Below, in pieces: positions 1-10,417 of a stretch of 64,000 nucleotides of DNA; position 1 is the stretch's first letter, and each line of letters begins with the position of its first letter. The notes beneath the pieces were generated by a model. The model worked only from the letters and a program-made list of their open reading frames with translations. It ran no database searches and had not been told where the DNA came from. The stretch spans positions 340,070,966 through 340,134,965 of the forward strand of contig NC_085140.1 of the NCBI RefSeq assembly GCF_024139115.2. Reading direction: 5' to 3'. This DNA is from Armigeres subalbatus. Taxonomy: Eukaryota; Arthropoda; Insecta; Diptera; Culicidae. The position numbers were made by a program, and so were the translations under genes.

Positions 1-507
1 TCTGCAAACGAAAACAAAACTCGCGCTGTATACTACTCTGATTCTTCCGGTGGCTTTATACGGCCATGAGACATGGACGCTAAAGGAGGCTGATCGGAGA
101 GCTCTCGGAGTGTTTGAGCGTAAGGTGCTGCGGACAATACTCGGCGGTAAACAGGAGAACGGTATCTGGCGGCGTCGCATGAATCACGAATTGTACCAGG
201 TGTATAAAGGGCTGGATATTATTAAGCTTATACAACACGGCAGACTACGGTGGGCCGGTCACGTTGTTCGTATGCCGGAAGAACGTCAAGCGAAAATAAT
301 ATTTAGTAGAGAACCCGGAAGAGGTCGCATGCTTCGTGGAAGGCCGCGTACACGATGGCTTTTTGCAGTTGAAGAGGACCTGAGGGCGCTCAATGTTCAG
401 GGCGACTGGAAACGATTGGCCCAGGATCGAGTCCAGTGGAGAAGGATACTCCATTCGGCGTAGGTTCATCGAAGAGCTGTAGCCCATCAAGTATCAAGTA
501 TCAAGTA
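1..507 (+). mobile_element. RTE-type non-LTR retrotransposon, 3' end only
   Basis: This is the 3' end of a non-LTR retrotransposon cut by the window edge. The coding part is the C-terminal domain after the reverse transcriptase. It ends at 463 and is followed by a short 3' tail in which the unit tatcaag is repeated (about 485-506). Tandem short-unit tails instead of poly(A) are typical of RTE-like elements. The same family appears again, decayed and on the other strand, at 46010-46770. It differs from the RTE copies at 8.8, 19.4, 32-38 and 48 kb, which end in taaa repeats. Confidence 0.8.
2..463 (+). pseudogene. C-terminal fragment of RTE-type reverse transcriptase
   Basis: The reading frame enters from the left edge and stays open to a stop at 461-463. 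Visible motifs are YGHETW, FERKVLRTI, GRLRWAGHVVRM and a basic RGRPRTRW segment, followed by the WKRLAQDRVQWRRIL tail. These are the usual landmarks of the region downstream of the RT core in RTE-like elements. The endonuclease and the RT catalytic motifs would lie left of the window. An internal ATG at 50 is not a real start. The frame is intact here, but without the rest it cannot be called active. Confidence 0.75.
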
Positions 508-616
508 AGTATCGTGAGGATAACACGATGATACATTTATATGCCCAGGGAAGTTAAAAAAATCCAACCCGAAAATTTCCTAGACCTGATCGGGAATCGA
601 ACCCAGCCACCTTCTG
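506..616 (-). mobile_element. tRNA-derived SINE fragment (Feilai-like)
   Basis: Read on the minus strand this holds a B-box-like ggttcgattcc followed by the tail segment seen in the copy at 26304-26451 (nearly the same words: ataacacgatgatac, the ccagccacc block). It abuts the RTE tail on its left. The tRNA-like 5' part is missing or diverged beyond about 616. The Feilai comparison is from memory. Confidence 0.65.
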
Positions 617-868
617 AATGGTTTTGGTTTATAAATGACCTAAAAAAATCTTTAGGAAATGCTAACTAACCATGGAATTAACATAACTCATCGGCCGCAT
701 CACCGCTGAAGCCACTCGACTGGCTTTCAGTGTGTGTGGCAGTGAAACAGTACTTGCTGTTTACTTATTCAATTGCTTTGAAACCATCGAAGTAGGCCTA
801 GTGTGAACCACAACTTAAAGTCACATCATCAGCAATCAAAGCAATCGGGGAATGTGTGGTCCATCACA

Positions 869-1055
869 AAAGATATTTTAGTTACTAGACAAAGATTGTC
901 GCTTCGGTTCCCTTTGTTCTGCTGTCCGAAACATGTGTGGTATTAAACTGTCAAATCTTATGCATTGACATTTAGATCCCCTATCCTCGCCAGCAAAAAA
1001 AGTTCCGGACAGCGACGACAGCGACAATCTTTATCTAGTAACTAAAATATCTTTT
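869..1055. mobile_element. Short MITE with inverted ends and 9-bp target duplication
   Basis: The two ends are inverted copies: aaagatattttagttacta on the left matches the reverse complement of the right end. A matching inner block (gacaaagattgtcgct versus agcgacaatctttatc) extends the arm to about 36 bp. The element is flanked on both sides by tccatcaca (860-868 and 1056-1064). It is non-coding, 187 bp. An 8-9 bp duplication would suit a hAT-, P- or Mutator-type source; the superfamily is not decided. Confidence 0.75.
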
Positions 1056-1329
1056 TCCATCACATTCAGTGAACAAAAACAGCGAGAAGGTGTTCCAAGT
1101 GGCTTCCGCTTGCAAACAGTCAGGATGAACTGCACACAGTGGAGGATATTACAATCCTAGAAGACACCATCCTCAAAAATGTCCGAAATAAAGGAGAAAT
1201 TAGCAGAATCAAAAGTGGCATGAAACCAAACGCAAATATATTTATTAGCAACGTTTGGTTTTCGCCCGCGATGTGAACGTACGTGGCAAAGTGAGGAGAA
1301 CTTCAAGAATAAATTACACATAGTTCTTT

Positions 1330-1475
1330 TCAGGACTCAAAGTAACATTTTTTCCATGAATTAATTTTAGAACTGCAATCAAAAGCTTTCTTGTTTTTCT
1401 GTTGATTGCGCTGTTCAAATTGATTCATGAAATAAATGTAACTTAGGACCTTTCGAAAAGTTAAGCGAGAAATCT
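1330..1475. repeat. Foldback MITE, copy 1 (second copy at 24608-24765)
   Basis: The left arm (caaagtaacattttttccat, gaattaattt) and the right arm (attcatgaaataaatgtaac, ccttt, gaaaagttaagcgag) are inverted copies around a short AT-rich centre. Almost the same foldback occurs at 24608-24765, inside the TTCGGCC array. No coding capacity. Confidence 0.65.
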
Positions 1476-1733
1476 TGTTCAACCGCTCTTTGAGGAGTCC
1501 CGATCAAAATGGCTCGCGCGCGCCGGAAAGCAATTTTCTTGTATTCAATAAATTAGGTCCGGTAGCTCCGCCCCTTTGCGATCTGATATGGGGTAAATAT
1601 AATGTGCACCCAAACGATTAATGAAGGGGCGGGGCTAATGGAATTACTTCATTAGATATAAGAAAGCTGCTTACCAGCGCGCGAGAAACATTCTGATTGG
1701 GATTCCACAGAAAACGGACCGTTTGGAGAATGA
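1474..1733. repeat. GC-rich-arm foldback repeat, copy 1
   Basis: Imperfect inverted arms of about 60 bp. The left arm contains gatcaaaatggctcgcgcgcg and the right arm contains cagcgcgcgagaaacattctg. Inside is a second inverted pair, ccgcccctttg and gaaggggcggggc. It is about 80% alike by eye to the copy at 2412-2678. A half copy lies at about 8370-8440. It looks like a non-autonomous foldback transposon of unknown superfamily. Confidence 0.65.
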
Positions 1734-2049
1734 CAAATTCTAAGAATCCTATGATTTTTTTTCGCAAGATTGGTTATCTAAGATGCGTATTGTTGCGAAG
1801 AATAACAACAGAAATTATACTCAAGGCGAAGTTTCTTCATATGACAAAACATTATCTCTTGGCATCTGTCTGTCCGAGCGACGTTCGCCGGTGGGTGGTT
1901 GCTGTAGATAGTTTCCATTCAGATGGCGTCTTCATCGATTTTATACAAAGGCCACCATTTTATACAAAAGAAGGTTTATTTTTTTGTGTCTTTATTAAGG
2001 AGACTTTCAGCCCGAGGCTGGCTATCCAAAATAAACTTTCTCAATTTGC

Positions 2050-2260
2050 AAAACTCAATTGTCACTAGCGAATTTGAAAGCGCGTCGGAGGGATATGATG
2101 CAATAAATTTAAATAGATGGAATCACTAACAGCAATCAAGCTACCATGCCAAACCGAACGCCACCGAAACAGTCCAATTTCGCAATTAACTCTTTCTTTC
2201 CATAAAATGCTGGTCCTGAGAAGAACCAATTTTCTTTTTCCAATGCGCCTTTTCAATAAC
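2050..2260. repeat. Unclassified dispersed repeat, copy 1
   Basis: The segment from about 2110 (atggaatcactaacagcaat) to about 2255 is matched in the same order and orientation at 3200-3350, including the near-identical block tggtcctgagaagaaccaat. There is no coding evidence; short open frames here are shared by both copies only because the DNA is shared. Confidence 0.6.
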
Positions 2261-2411
2261 TTACTGCATCCAAACGCTTGTCGGCACCTTACGTTGAAAT
2301 TGTCCGACCGCCACTCGATGATTTTATGCTAAGCCTCCACCATTTGGAATAAATTTTCAGCATTGCCACTGCAACCCACGCCTTCGTACTGTTGTTTCCG
2401 CTCCGCTGTAT

Positions 2412-2678
2412 AACATTTTGTCGAACCGCTCTTTGCGGAATCCCGATCAAAATGGCTCGCGCGCGCCGGAAAGCAGTTTTCTTGTATTTAATAAACTAAG
2501 CTCGTTAGCCCCGCCCCTTTGTGATCTGATATGGGTGTAAATATAATGCGCACTCATAACGTTTAATAAAGGGGCGGGGCTAATGGAATTACTTCATTAG
2601 ATATAAGAAAGCCGGTGTCCGTCGCGCGCCCCATTTTGATTGAGATTCCGCAGTCAACGGGCCCGTTCGGAGAATGTT
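2412..2678. repeat. GC-rich-arm foldback repeat, copy 2
   Basis: Same structure as 1474-1733. The left arm starts near acattttgtcgaaccg and the right arm ends near cgttcggagaatgtt, which is its inverted copy. The internal ccgcccc/ggggcggggc pair is kept. The two copies share interior and arms, so they are one family and not chance palindromes. Confidence 0.65.
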
Positions 2679-3184
2679 ATTTGCCACTGCCTTGCAAACG
2701 GATGAAAAGGCAACAACAAAAATAAAAGATTAAAAAAATAGGTTTTACGTTATACAAATCAAAACAAGCCACGTTACATTTTTTAGCGAAGAGTCCTAGT
2801 TGGAAAACGCATTACAAGTAATTTTTATTTGTTTTGCACTTTTTTTCCCAAGCAATTTCGTTAAAATCCTAAAAATCCAATAAAGAAAGGCAAAGCATTC
2901 TTCACGCTAATCACACCATTATCTAACACATGAGATTCAAGATAATTATTACCAATGGGAGAAAGTATATCTTTGTCGCCTTTTTTCAACGAATTATAAC
3001 TAAAAATCCTTCTTCCACTCGAAACTTACGATCTATTCGTAAAAAAAAAACCGTTCCCAAAATAGAATTTCAATTTTTATGGCTCAAATTCATCTGGTGA
3101 GTTACTAGGTAGCAAATATTGCCACTACATAATAGGAAAATAATAGAAAGGAAATAATAGGAAATAATTAAGGAATAAATTAAG
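2679..3184. other. AT-rich stretch with no recognised feature
   Basis: AT-rich sequence with short A and T runs. I see no coding frame, terminal repeats or tRNA-like boxes. Confidence 0.5.
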
Positions 3185-3450
3185 CTCGTAAATTTGAATG
3201 GATGGAATCACTAGCAGAAACCAGGCTTCCACTCCAAACGCCGATGCAACCGAAACAGTCCATTTTCGCAACTAAACCTTTCTTTTCAGAAAATGCTGGT
3301 CCTGAGAAGAACCAATTTTCTTTCCCCAATGCACCTTTCCCACAAGTAACTGATACCACCATTTGTAATAAATTTGCAGCATCGCCACTGGCGGCGCGGG
3401 ATCGCAACAGTGCTATTTTTATGGTCAACCCTTTCTTCATATGAAATGCT
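3185..3450. repeat. Unclassified dispersed repeat, copy 2
   Basis: Copy of the 2050-2260 repeat in the same orientation, with tggtcctgagaagaaccaat at about 3296-3315 and similar flanks. The tail from 3430 (catatgaaatgctggttcgt) looks like a second, partial repeat of the same module. 3451-3924 holds nothing else I recognise. Confidence 0.6.
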
Positions 3451-3924
3451 GGTTCGTTGAGGTTGAATGGTCTGCAGCAACATACCGAGGACCACCACCA
3501 ATGCGATGGATTTCCGTTGAAAATGTTACCAGCGCCTTCGTGATGCTGTATCCGCTCCGCTGCGATCGCTTTGATGCGTCCGCTCTGCCACTCAAGAAAA
3601 ACCGATCATTAGATGTACGTGCCAGCCCCAGCCCACATGGATTTTTGCAATGGGGTTTTCCCAATGAATAGTATTTATGTGTGAAGCCAATGGATCTTCT
3701 CCTATGTTTGATTTCATCAAAGTAATGTGTGCCTAATATGGAATCCATAAAGTTAGCACATTCCTTTGATAGTATTTACTAATGAAATTTATTTATTGAT
3801 TAAATAAATTTGATCGCTAATTTTTCTGTCTTTCCATTTTTGTCTGTTTAAAATTACAGTACAATAAATTTTTGTAGGGAAAACAAATAAATAGAAAAGA
3901 CATATTTTATTCTCAGATATTTAA

Positions 3925-4123
3925 CAGCATCGAGACTCTCGTTAATCCGACTGTCAAATCCATACAAATGGAACAAAACAAAATCACAGCACAAATTTGA
4001 AAACTGACAGCATAATGTGTTTAAATGGGTGTTGATACTTTTTTATCCAGAAAATTCCGAATTAGCAAGATCCGGACTAACGAGTCGTCGGATTATCGAA
4101 ATTCGGGTAAGCGGGGGATACTG
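3925..4123. mobile_element. Probable pogo/Tigger-like non-autonomous element
   Basis: The ends are loosely inverted: cagcatcgagactctcgtta on the left, and ggattatcgaaattcgggta followed by gcgggggatactg on the right. CAG..CTG ends with cgttaatccga/tcggattatcg inside are the style of pogo-like MITEs. The flanking TA is clear only on the right. Only about 200 bp and non-coding. Confidence 0.4.
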
Positions 4124-4481
4124 TAACAGGAAATGTAAAGCGGAATGCTTTTTTTTTTGGAAATCAAAATGCTTTTAGTAATAGTACGCAAGGATTTTTT
4201 TTTCTTTTTTTTTGTCTTTATTAGCGAGACTTTCAGCACTGGGCTGGCTCGTCTCGTACGCAAGGATGTTATCGATCATAAACATGTAATAGTAGCGCAT
4301 TGCAATTTGATTTATTTTGCAATATGACTGGGGTCGCTGGAAAATATTCCGTGAAATCATTAGCGACAGAGGTAAGAAATGAAACACTCGAGACTGATTA
4401 CAGAAATGCATTCAGCTTGGCAACCATGAATGAAAATGCGTTTCGTTCTCCCGCAAAAAAATGCTGATCACAATAACGTTA

Positions 4482-5061
4482 CACGCTATGTTTAAAGGCA
4501 ACTATTATGCAAAGTGAATGCACCTCGGATGTTAAGCCGTTAGATAATAGTTTTTGACCTCTAGTTTAAGAATCTGTGTCGATTGAAATATTTCATCGGT
4601 GAAAATTTGACTTTTTTACCATTTAAGGGGATATTTTTAACCTAAAAATCTATTCTGATTTTTAAAAAAAATTGAAGCAAGATGCATTCACTTGCATACA
4701 ATAGAAGTGCATCTTACCGTACGGCTAAGGAAGGCTCCAGATCTGTCCATAATAAACCTAAATGTAATTTTAATATAACTTCTACTATTTTCATCATATG
4801 AGAAATGTTTTTATATGAAAATGTTTCATAAAGCATCAGAAACAAAAAGCTGTGGTTGGATTTAATAGAACTTGTTTCAAAAAAATTTAAAAATTCAGAA
4901 AAGGTTTTTAGTTTAAAAATGTTACCTTAAATAGTAAAAAAAGTCAAAATTTCACCGATGAAATATTTTAATCGACGCAGATCCTTAAACTAGAGGTCAA
5001 AAACTATGATCTAACGGCTTAACATCCGAGGTGCATAATAGTTGCCTTTAAACATAGCGTG
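4482..5061. mobile_element. Foldback element with arms of about 190 bp
   Basis: The left arm starts at cacgctatgtttaaaggcaa and the right arm ends with its inverted copy. Further paired blocks are ctcggatgttaagccgttag, ttttgacctctagttta and gatgaaatatttt/aaatatttcatc. The loop holds AT-rich DNA and, near 4716-4737, a short piece that resembles the tRNA-like 5' end of the Feilai-like SINE (cttaccgtacggctaagga). Non-coding. Confidence 0.7.
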
Positions 5062-6837
5062 ATTACTTTAGCTTTCAACGTTCCACTTTTCACTTCCCAC
5101 GCTTATTATCGTTATTTTTTTCTTGCAAATATATATTTTGAAGCATTACTAACTACCGGAACAAAAGTACGTAATCCTGACGAATGATTTCTGCGCGTTG
5201 AAAATCCATTTTATTTCCATTCAATTGGATGTGTTGACGATGCTTCACTTGTTGCGGAAATTCCCTTTCAAGTTTTATTTCGGCGGATGCGAAGCCGGCA
5301 CCTGTTCATAAATTTATCGAATGTAGCACCTGTTATTCAAATTGTTCCCAATAAATTACTATAGAAGATACTTACCAATTCAGCATGAAAAGAACTCGAG
5401 CAAAAAAGTCGCCATCAAAACACTTGCTGGCTTCAACCACAGATTTTTTTTCGAGCGCCATTTTCCGTAGTCTCTTTGATTTGATACTCAGATCCGTTGG
5501 TGGGTGAATTGTTATAAACATTCATAAGATCATTCAATCTATGCCTTGTTCAAATACAAGGTATGTGCGGTAAGAATGATGATCATGAGAATCACATGAA
5601 ATTGATGAGAATTGATATTTCAGCAAAATATGAGTCATATCAATTGGTCAAGCCCATCAATTGGTCAAATTTCTTGAATGTGCGTGAAACCTTGTTCAAA
5701 CTGAGGATTGGATCCAAACCCGCAAGTGATTGATTTTTGATGTCTGTCCTAGTGATGCATGTACGTGATTGGTTGGCTTACCTATTTCTAAACTTTTTAT
5801 CAACTATCGATGATAAATAGTTTAAAATCAGTATTTTCCTATGAATACAAAGAAGCGTTGACTCATCCTTGATCGAATGGTCCAGACAAATTGAAAATCC
5901 TTCGAGAAACGGCTGAGATATTAAAGTTTAAAGTCTATCGTATTTTCGTGACAGCCCCCGATTTTCGCAATCGCAAAGTGTACCCCAATATAGAAAAGAC
6001 AGACGTAGTCCTACGTCAAAAGTGCAGGAATCTAGCGTAAAGTAACTGAAATGTGCCCGATACACTTTTCTAAAGCAGTGGTGACGAATGTTTCTCTTTA
6101 AAACGATGTATAATTGCTGAGTTATTAATTTATTTACGTGATGAGCCAACATTCCATCCTATGCTAACATTACCTTCCGTGACCCTATGTAAAAAGAAAC
6201 AGCAAACAAGAAGGATCAAAACAAGTTTCTGCCAATACTGCTTTATCGGAGCTGAAATGGCAATGGAATTACCCAAAGGATAGCTATCATTGCCCTTGTT
6301 TAGAATAAGAAATGTTTGCAACAACATAAGGAATTTATTGTATTGTAATCGTATGTCCCATGATTGGTGTGTCTAATAATGGGTCTAATACATGTTAGAA
6401 TGAATATTATGCAACTAAATTATAATCATAAATAATCCAAACGGTCATACAAACTCTCAAGAACCTACTTTGATTAGATTCTCAGCTGGTTTCAATGCCT
6501 TTGTCCACCATTATGACTCAAGTTGAGAGTCGCTTCAACCAGGAATGCTCTACGCACTCTTACGCACTGAACTTCACCGAACGATCGTAGTCGCCCGACC
6601 AAAACCATTTACATGGAAAAGAGACGTCAACTAACTGGTGACGTCTTCAGCCCATATAATGAACATCATCGCTTTAGTGCAGATAACAGCTGAATGGCCA
6701 ATAACTGAACCACGACAATAGCATCAGTAACCAGCAGCTATCAGTCTCCAGTAAGCAGCTGCGCGACGACGCGACGCGGCGGTAGGAAAACACAAACATT
6801 TTCGCTCTATTTTGAGCACAACCGGCTGGCAAGGCCC
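5062..6837. other. Unassigned sequence upstream of the LITAF gene 1 promoter
   Basis: No long or family-like coding frame, no clear terminal repeats. The last few hundred bases probably hold upstream control sequence of the promoter at 6842; I cannot name any site there. Short open frames at 5928-6327 and 6674-6970 show no recognisable protein. Confidence 0.5.
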
Positions 6838-6839
6838 CT

Positions 6840-6873
6840 TCAGTGTGCTTTAGTCGTTCAGCGGAATCGGATC
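6840..6873 (+). promoter_or_regulatory. Inr + DPE core promoter for LITAF gene 1
   Basis: An arthropod initiator, tcagt, lies at 6840-6844 with the A (+1) at 6842. At exactly +28 to +32 (6869-6873) is ggatc, which fits the downstream promoter element consensus RGWYV. I see no TATA box at -30. The spacing match and the well-formed 5' splice site 184 bases downstream make this a credible TATA-less start site. It is inferred; no transcript evidence is available. Confidence 0.55.
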
Positions 6874-7025
6874 CCTCGGTTAGTTCGTTCGTCGCAAACG
6901 TCGCATTGAAGTTACCGTCCCTGTTAGTCAGAGTTGTGCGTTTCCACTTGGGGAGAAATTTTCCGTTCATTGATCCGGCGGAACACGTTTGCGGTTACCA
7001 AGAAAATACAGCACTGAAAGTAAAA
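6842..7025 (+). other. Putative untranslated exon 1 of LITAF gene 1
   Basis: This stretch contains no ATG on the + strand, as expected of a leader, and ends at aaaa|gtgagtacc, a good 5' splice site at 7026. It would splice to 17453, where ctttttcag|aac precedes the ATG at 17459. The intron would be 10.4 kb. The open frame that runs through it (6843-7160) lacks an ATG before the splice site, so it is not treated as coding. Confidence 0.5.
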
Positions 7026-8789
7026 GTGAGTACCTTTGCACCTATGAAGTTGAGAGCGACGTCCCGTACAAAAGGCGGTGCATTTAAGGAACGGTTAAGG
7101 AACCATGTTGGTGAACAACTGTCTACAGTGGGACTGAAGTTGTGGCCAAAGTTAAATTAGATGGTTGGCATTTTGTTTGCTACCCTCAATGATACCGGTT
7201 TATGTTTCTGCTTGGCGTGGATAATGATTTGTTGCATAACAATGGCACTGGAATTGGTTATGAAATGTAAACGAGTTGGTCATGATGAATGTGTGTGCAT
7301 GGACATTTCAATGGCAAGTCATCGACGATAGTTAATATATCAAAACAAACCAATACGGAAATGTGGCATAACTCAACAGGTGATATATGGATCGTCGAAA
7401 ACATTTTTTGCGCTAGTCTGCTACGTATGTGTTCAAATAGACAATCCTTCCAGAAGCAACTCAACTAATTGTGTTGAGAGAATATTTGAATTGCATCTAA
7501 AAGACAAGCATCTAAATATGTAAGACAAAATATTTAAAAAATCTTCTCGTACAAATTCTGGTGTCCGAACTTAGAATGCATCCGAAATATCAATTTGTGG
7601 ACATTTCAATGTACAATTTTTACACGGAAAATTATTTACCCGAAACTAACATTCATTTTGTATAAGGTCATATCCGACATTTGGCATCATTTCGGACTGA
7701 AACAAAAGTGTGACTCATTTGGCATAGCGGACAGTTGGCATGATTTTAAACTATGAAAGAGAAATGTATTTTTTCACATGGATAAAGGAGATTGTACTGG
7801 TGAATGTGAACTGGTTGTAGAAATGTTTCAAAAAGACGGACAAACCAAACGCCAAAACAACTTGCGATGAAGGGACTACATTCATCATTGACTTATTCCA
7901 GGCAAACGCCTACATCCAAAAAAATATTCACAATTACCGTTACCTTGTTCCAGAAAAACGCCTACTTCAAAAAAGGGATCACATTTATCATTGCCTTAAT
8001 CCGAGCAAACGTCAGCTTTAAAAAAAATAGAACAAAGAAAGGCATCGTTGCAATTGACCCTTCTACCATCGCTGAGCGATTGTGTTTTGTACTTTGAAAA
8101 AATGTCATCAGCTTTCCTTTGAAAGATGGTCTTGAAACGAACCGATTTATTTTCAATTATGCGTCTCTGACGCGCGTTCGTGATTCTGCTACCGACGGAA
8201 ACTGTAAGTTTGTCTTGCTCAACCTTCTCTTCTATAACATTGTAGTCTCAAAAAGAGCTAATTTGCTAATTTAGCTTCAAAAATGCACCTTCTCAATCAC
8301 TAACAGCAAAAAAAAAACGATGCCGATGCTGGGATGGGGCATCTTTCCGATGCTGGGATGGAATCGCTCTCCATGGAATCTCTAGCATAATAGCTCGCGC
8401 GCGCAGGAAAACAGCTTTCTTGTATCCAACACGGAAACAAATTCATAAAATTTGATTTCAGGGACTTTATTCATGACACCACCCCCACTCCCCACAATGC
8501 TAATCAGTCGTTAAAATGCAGTTACAATTCGATTGTCTCGTTACCAAGAGGCAAGGGCCGCTGAAAAGCAGAGTGTTAGGCTCTCACTCAGTGGATTCGA
8601 GTTCAATCCTCATGTTGATTTTTTTTGTTTTTTTTTCAATATCAACAATCAAAATGTAGCGCATTTGCATTACATAAAAATGTTATGTGAACTAAATTCA
8701 TAAGATCACGAGGTTAGTTCATGGTGTATTTTCATAACATGAAAACATACTGGATTCCTAAATCCATTAACTATGTTCTCATTTCGGGC
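7026..8789. other. Left part of LITAF gene 1 intron 1
   Basis: Mostly unassigned AT-rich sequence. At about 7865-8060 a module containing aaacgcctac.tccaaaaaa recurs two to three times with a period near 60 bp. At about 8370-8440 lies a half copy of the GC-rich-arm foldback (ctcgcgcgcgc, then agctttcttgta). No coding frame of a known family. Confidence 0.45.
8545..8640 (+). repeat. Possible tRNA-derived fragment
   Basis: The segment has a B-box-like gagttcaatcct at about 8605 followed by a long T-rich tail. The upstream part (gggccgctgaaaagcagagt) only loosely resembles a tRNA D-arm region. It does not fold into an intact tRNA by eye, so a SINE or tRNA relic is the most I would say. Confidence 0.3.
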
Positions 8790-8940
8790 AGCAGGGACTA
8801 TGTCCAAGGGCTTGACGATCCCTCCCCAGGCCATCTGCGAGTTGTGGGGTTTGCCTAGGATGTGGTGAGGTTTGAGGCTAGGCTTCGCAGGTTGCGACAG
8901 GATGATCTACGATGAATGACATTCCCGCAACTTCGACGTC

Positions 8941-9300
8941 GTGGCGCTGCAGGAAATTTGCTGGACAGACAGTAGACAGAAAGTGCGAAAAAGCGGGCAC
9001 CGAGCGGCTACTTTCTACCAAAGCTGTGGCACCACCAACGAGCTGGGAACCGGCTTCATAGTGCTGGGAAAGATGCGCCAACGCGTGATTGGGTGGCAGC
9101 CAATCAACGCAAGGATGTGCAAGCTGAGGATAAAAAGCCGATTCTTCAACTATAGCATCATCAACGTGCACAACCCACACGAAGGGAGACCCGATGACGA
9201 GAAAGAAGCGTTCTATACACAGCTGGAGCAGACATACGATGGATGCCCACTGCGGGACGTTAAAATCATCATCGGTGACATAAACGGTCAGGTATGAGGG
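8941..9300 (+). pseudogene. RTE apurinic-type endonuclease domain, broken
   Basis: The frame reads through VALQEICW, the GTGFIVLGKM block, FFNYSIINVHNPH and the conserved KIIIGDINGQV. These match the order of metal-binding and catalytic blocks in the APE-like endonuclease that nicks target DNA for target-primed reverse transcription. It is stopped at 9295-9297, where related copies continue with a glutamine-glycine step. The sequence downstream (9352-9540) carries the rest of the domain in another frame (NQIDQVLIDGKFF). Confidence 0.75.
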
Positions 9301-9757
9301 AGGAAATGTATAGACCGGTCATCGGATCGGATAGTCTGCATACCGTATCGAATGGTAGTCCGCAGCACTTTCTTCCCTCGCAAGAATATCCACAAGGCCG
9401 CATGGAAATCACCTAATCAAGTAACGGAAAACCAAATCGACCAAGTTCTAATCGACGGTAAATTCTTCTCCGACAACACGAACGTACGCACTTACCGCAG
9501 TGCGAATATTGAAAAACTTACGACGGTGTACAACACGCGACGGAGTCGTCCGCCGCGGCTAAACATTGGGCGGTTACAAGACGGAAGACTAGCCCAAGAC
9601 TACGCGCAGCAGCTGGATATGGCACTCCCAACGGAAAAGCAGCTAGGCGCAGCATCTCTTGAAGATGGCTGGAGAGATATTCGATCCGCCATTGGAAGCA
9701 CCCCAACCGCTGCACTAGGCACGGTGTCCCTGGATCAGAGAAACGACTGGCAGTTAG

Positions 9758-10302
9758 TTGAGGAGAAGAATGCAGCATGGGCGAGATTGCTGCAACACCG
9801 CACGAATTGCGAACGAGGCACGATACAAACGGGCGCGGAACACACAAAACTCGATTTTCCGGAGGAAAAAGCGCCAGCAGGAAGATCGAGACCGTGAAGA
9901 GACGGAGGAACTGTACCGCGCTAATAACGCACGAAAGTTCTATGAGAAGTTGAACCGTTCACGTAAGGGCCACGTGCCACAGCCCGATATGTGTAAGGAC
10001 ATAAACGGGAATCTTCCTACAAACTAGCGTGAGGTGTTCCGAAGGTGGCGGCAGCACTAAGAAGAGCACTTGAATGGCGATATGGCAGACAACGGTGGCG
10101 GTATGGTAATAAACCTAGGAGCACGCGCGCAGGACATGCGTCTTCCGACTCCGAATCTCAAAAAATCCAGGAGGAGATCGGCCGGCTGAAAAACAACAAA
10201 GCTCCTGGAGTTGACCAACCACCAGGAGAGCTATTTAAACACGCTGGTGAGGCACTGGCTAGAGCGCTGCACTGGGTGATTACCAAGGTTTGGGAGGATT
10301 AG
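9758..10302 (+). pseudogene. RTE linker between endonuclease and RT, broken
   Basis: Two frames, 9758-10027 and 10045-10302, cover a basic linker (RRKKRQQEDRDREE, NRSRKGHVPQPDMCKD) and the start of the RT domain ([19 protein letters not shown]). In copy 3 (37687-38101, minus strand) the same stretch is a single frame. The intervening stop at 10025 and the frame changes show decay of copy 1. Confidence 0.7.
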
Positions 10303-10417
10303 GTTCTGCCGCAGGAGTGGATGGAAGGTGTCGTGTGTCCCATCTACAAAAAGGGCGATAAGCTGGATTGTAGCAACTACCGCGCAATCACATTGCTAAC
10401 GCCGCCTACTCTCTCAA

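Noticed and set aside
6843..7160. 105-codon coding frame at the promoter of LITAF gene 1
   Set aside because: There is no ATG before the 5' splice site at 7026. The frame depends on reading through into the intron.
8941..9300. Host AP endonuclease gene
   Set aside because: It is followed in order by the RTE linker and RT, and has the RTE variant of the blocks.
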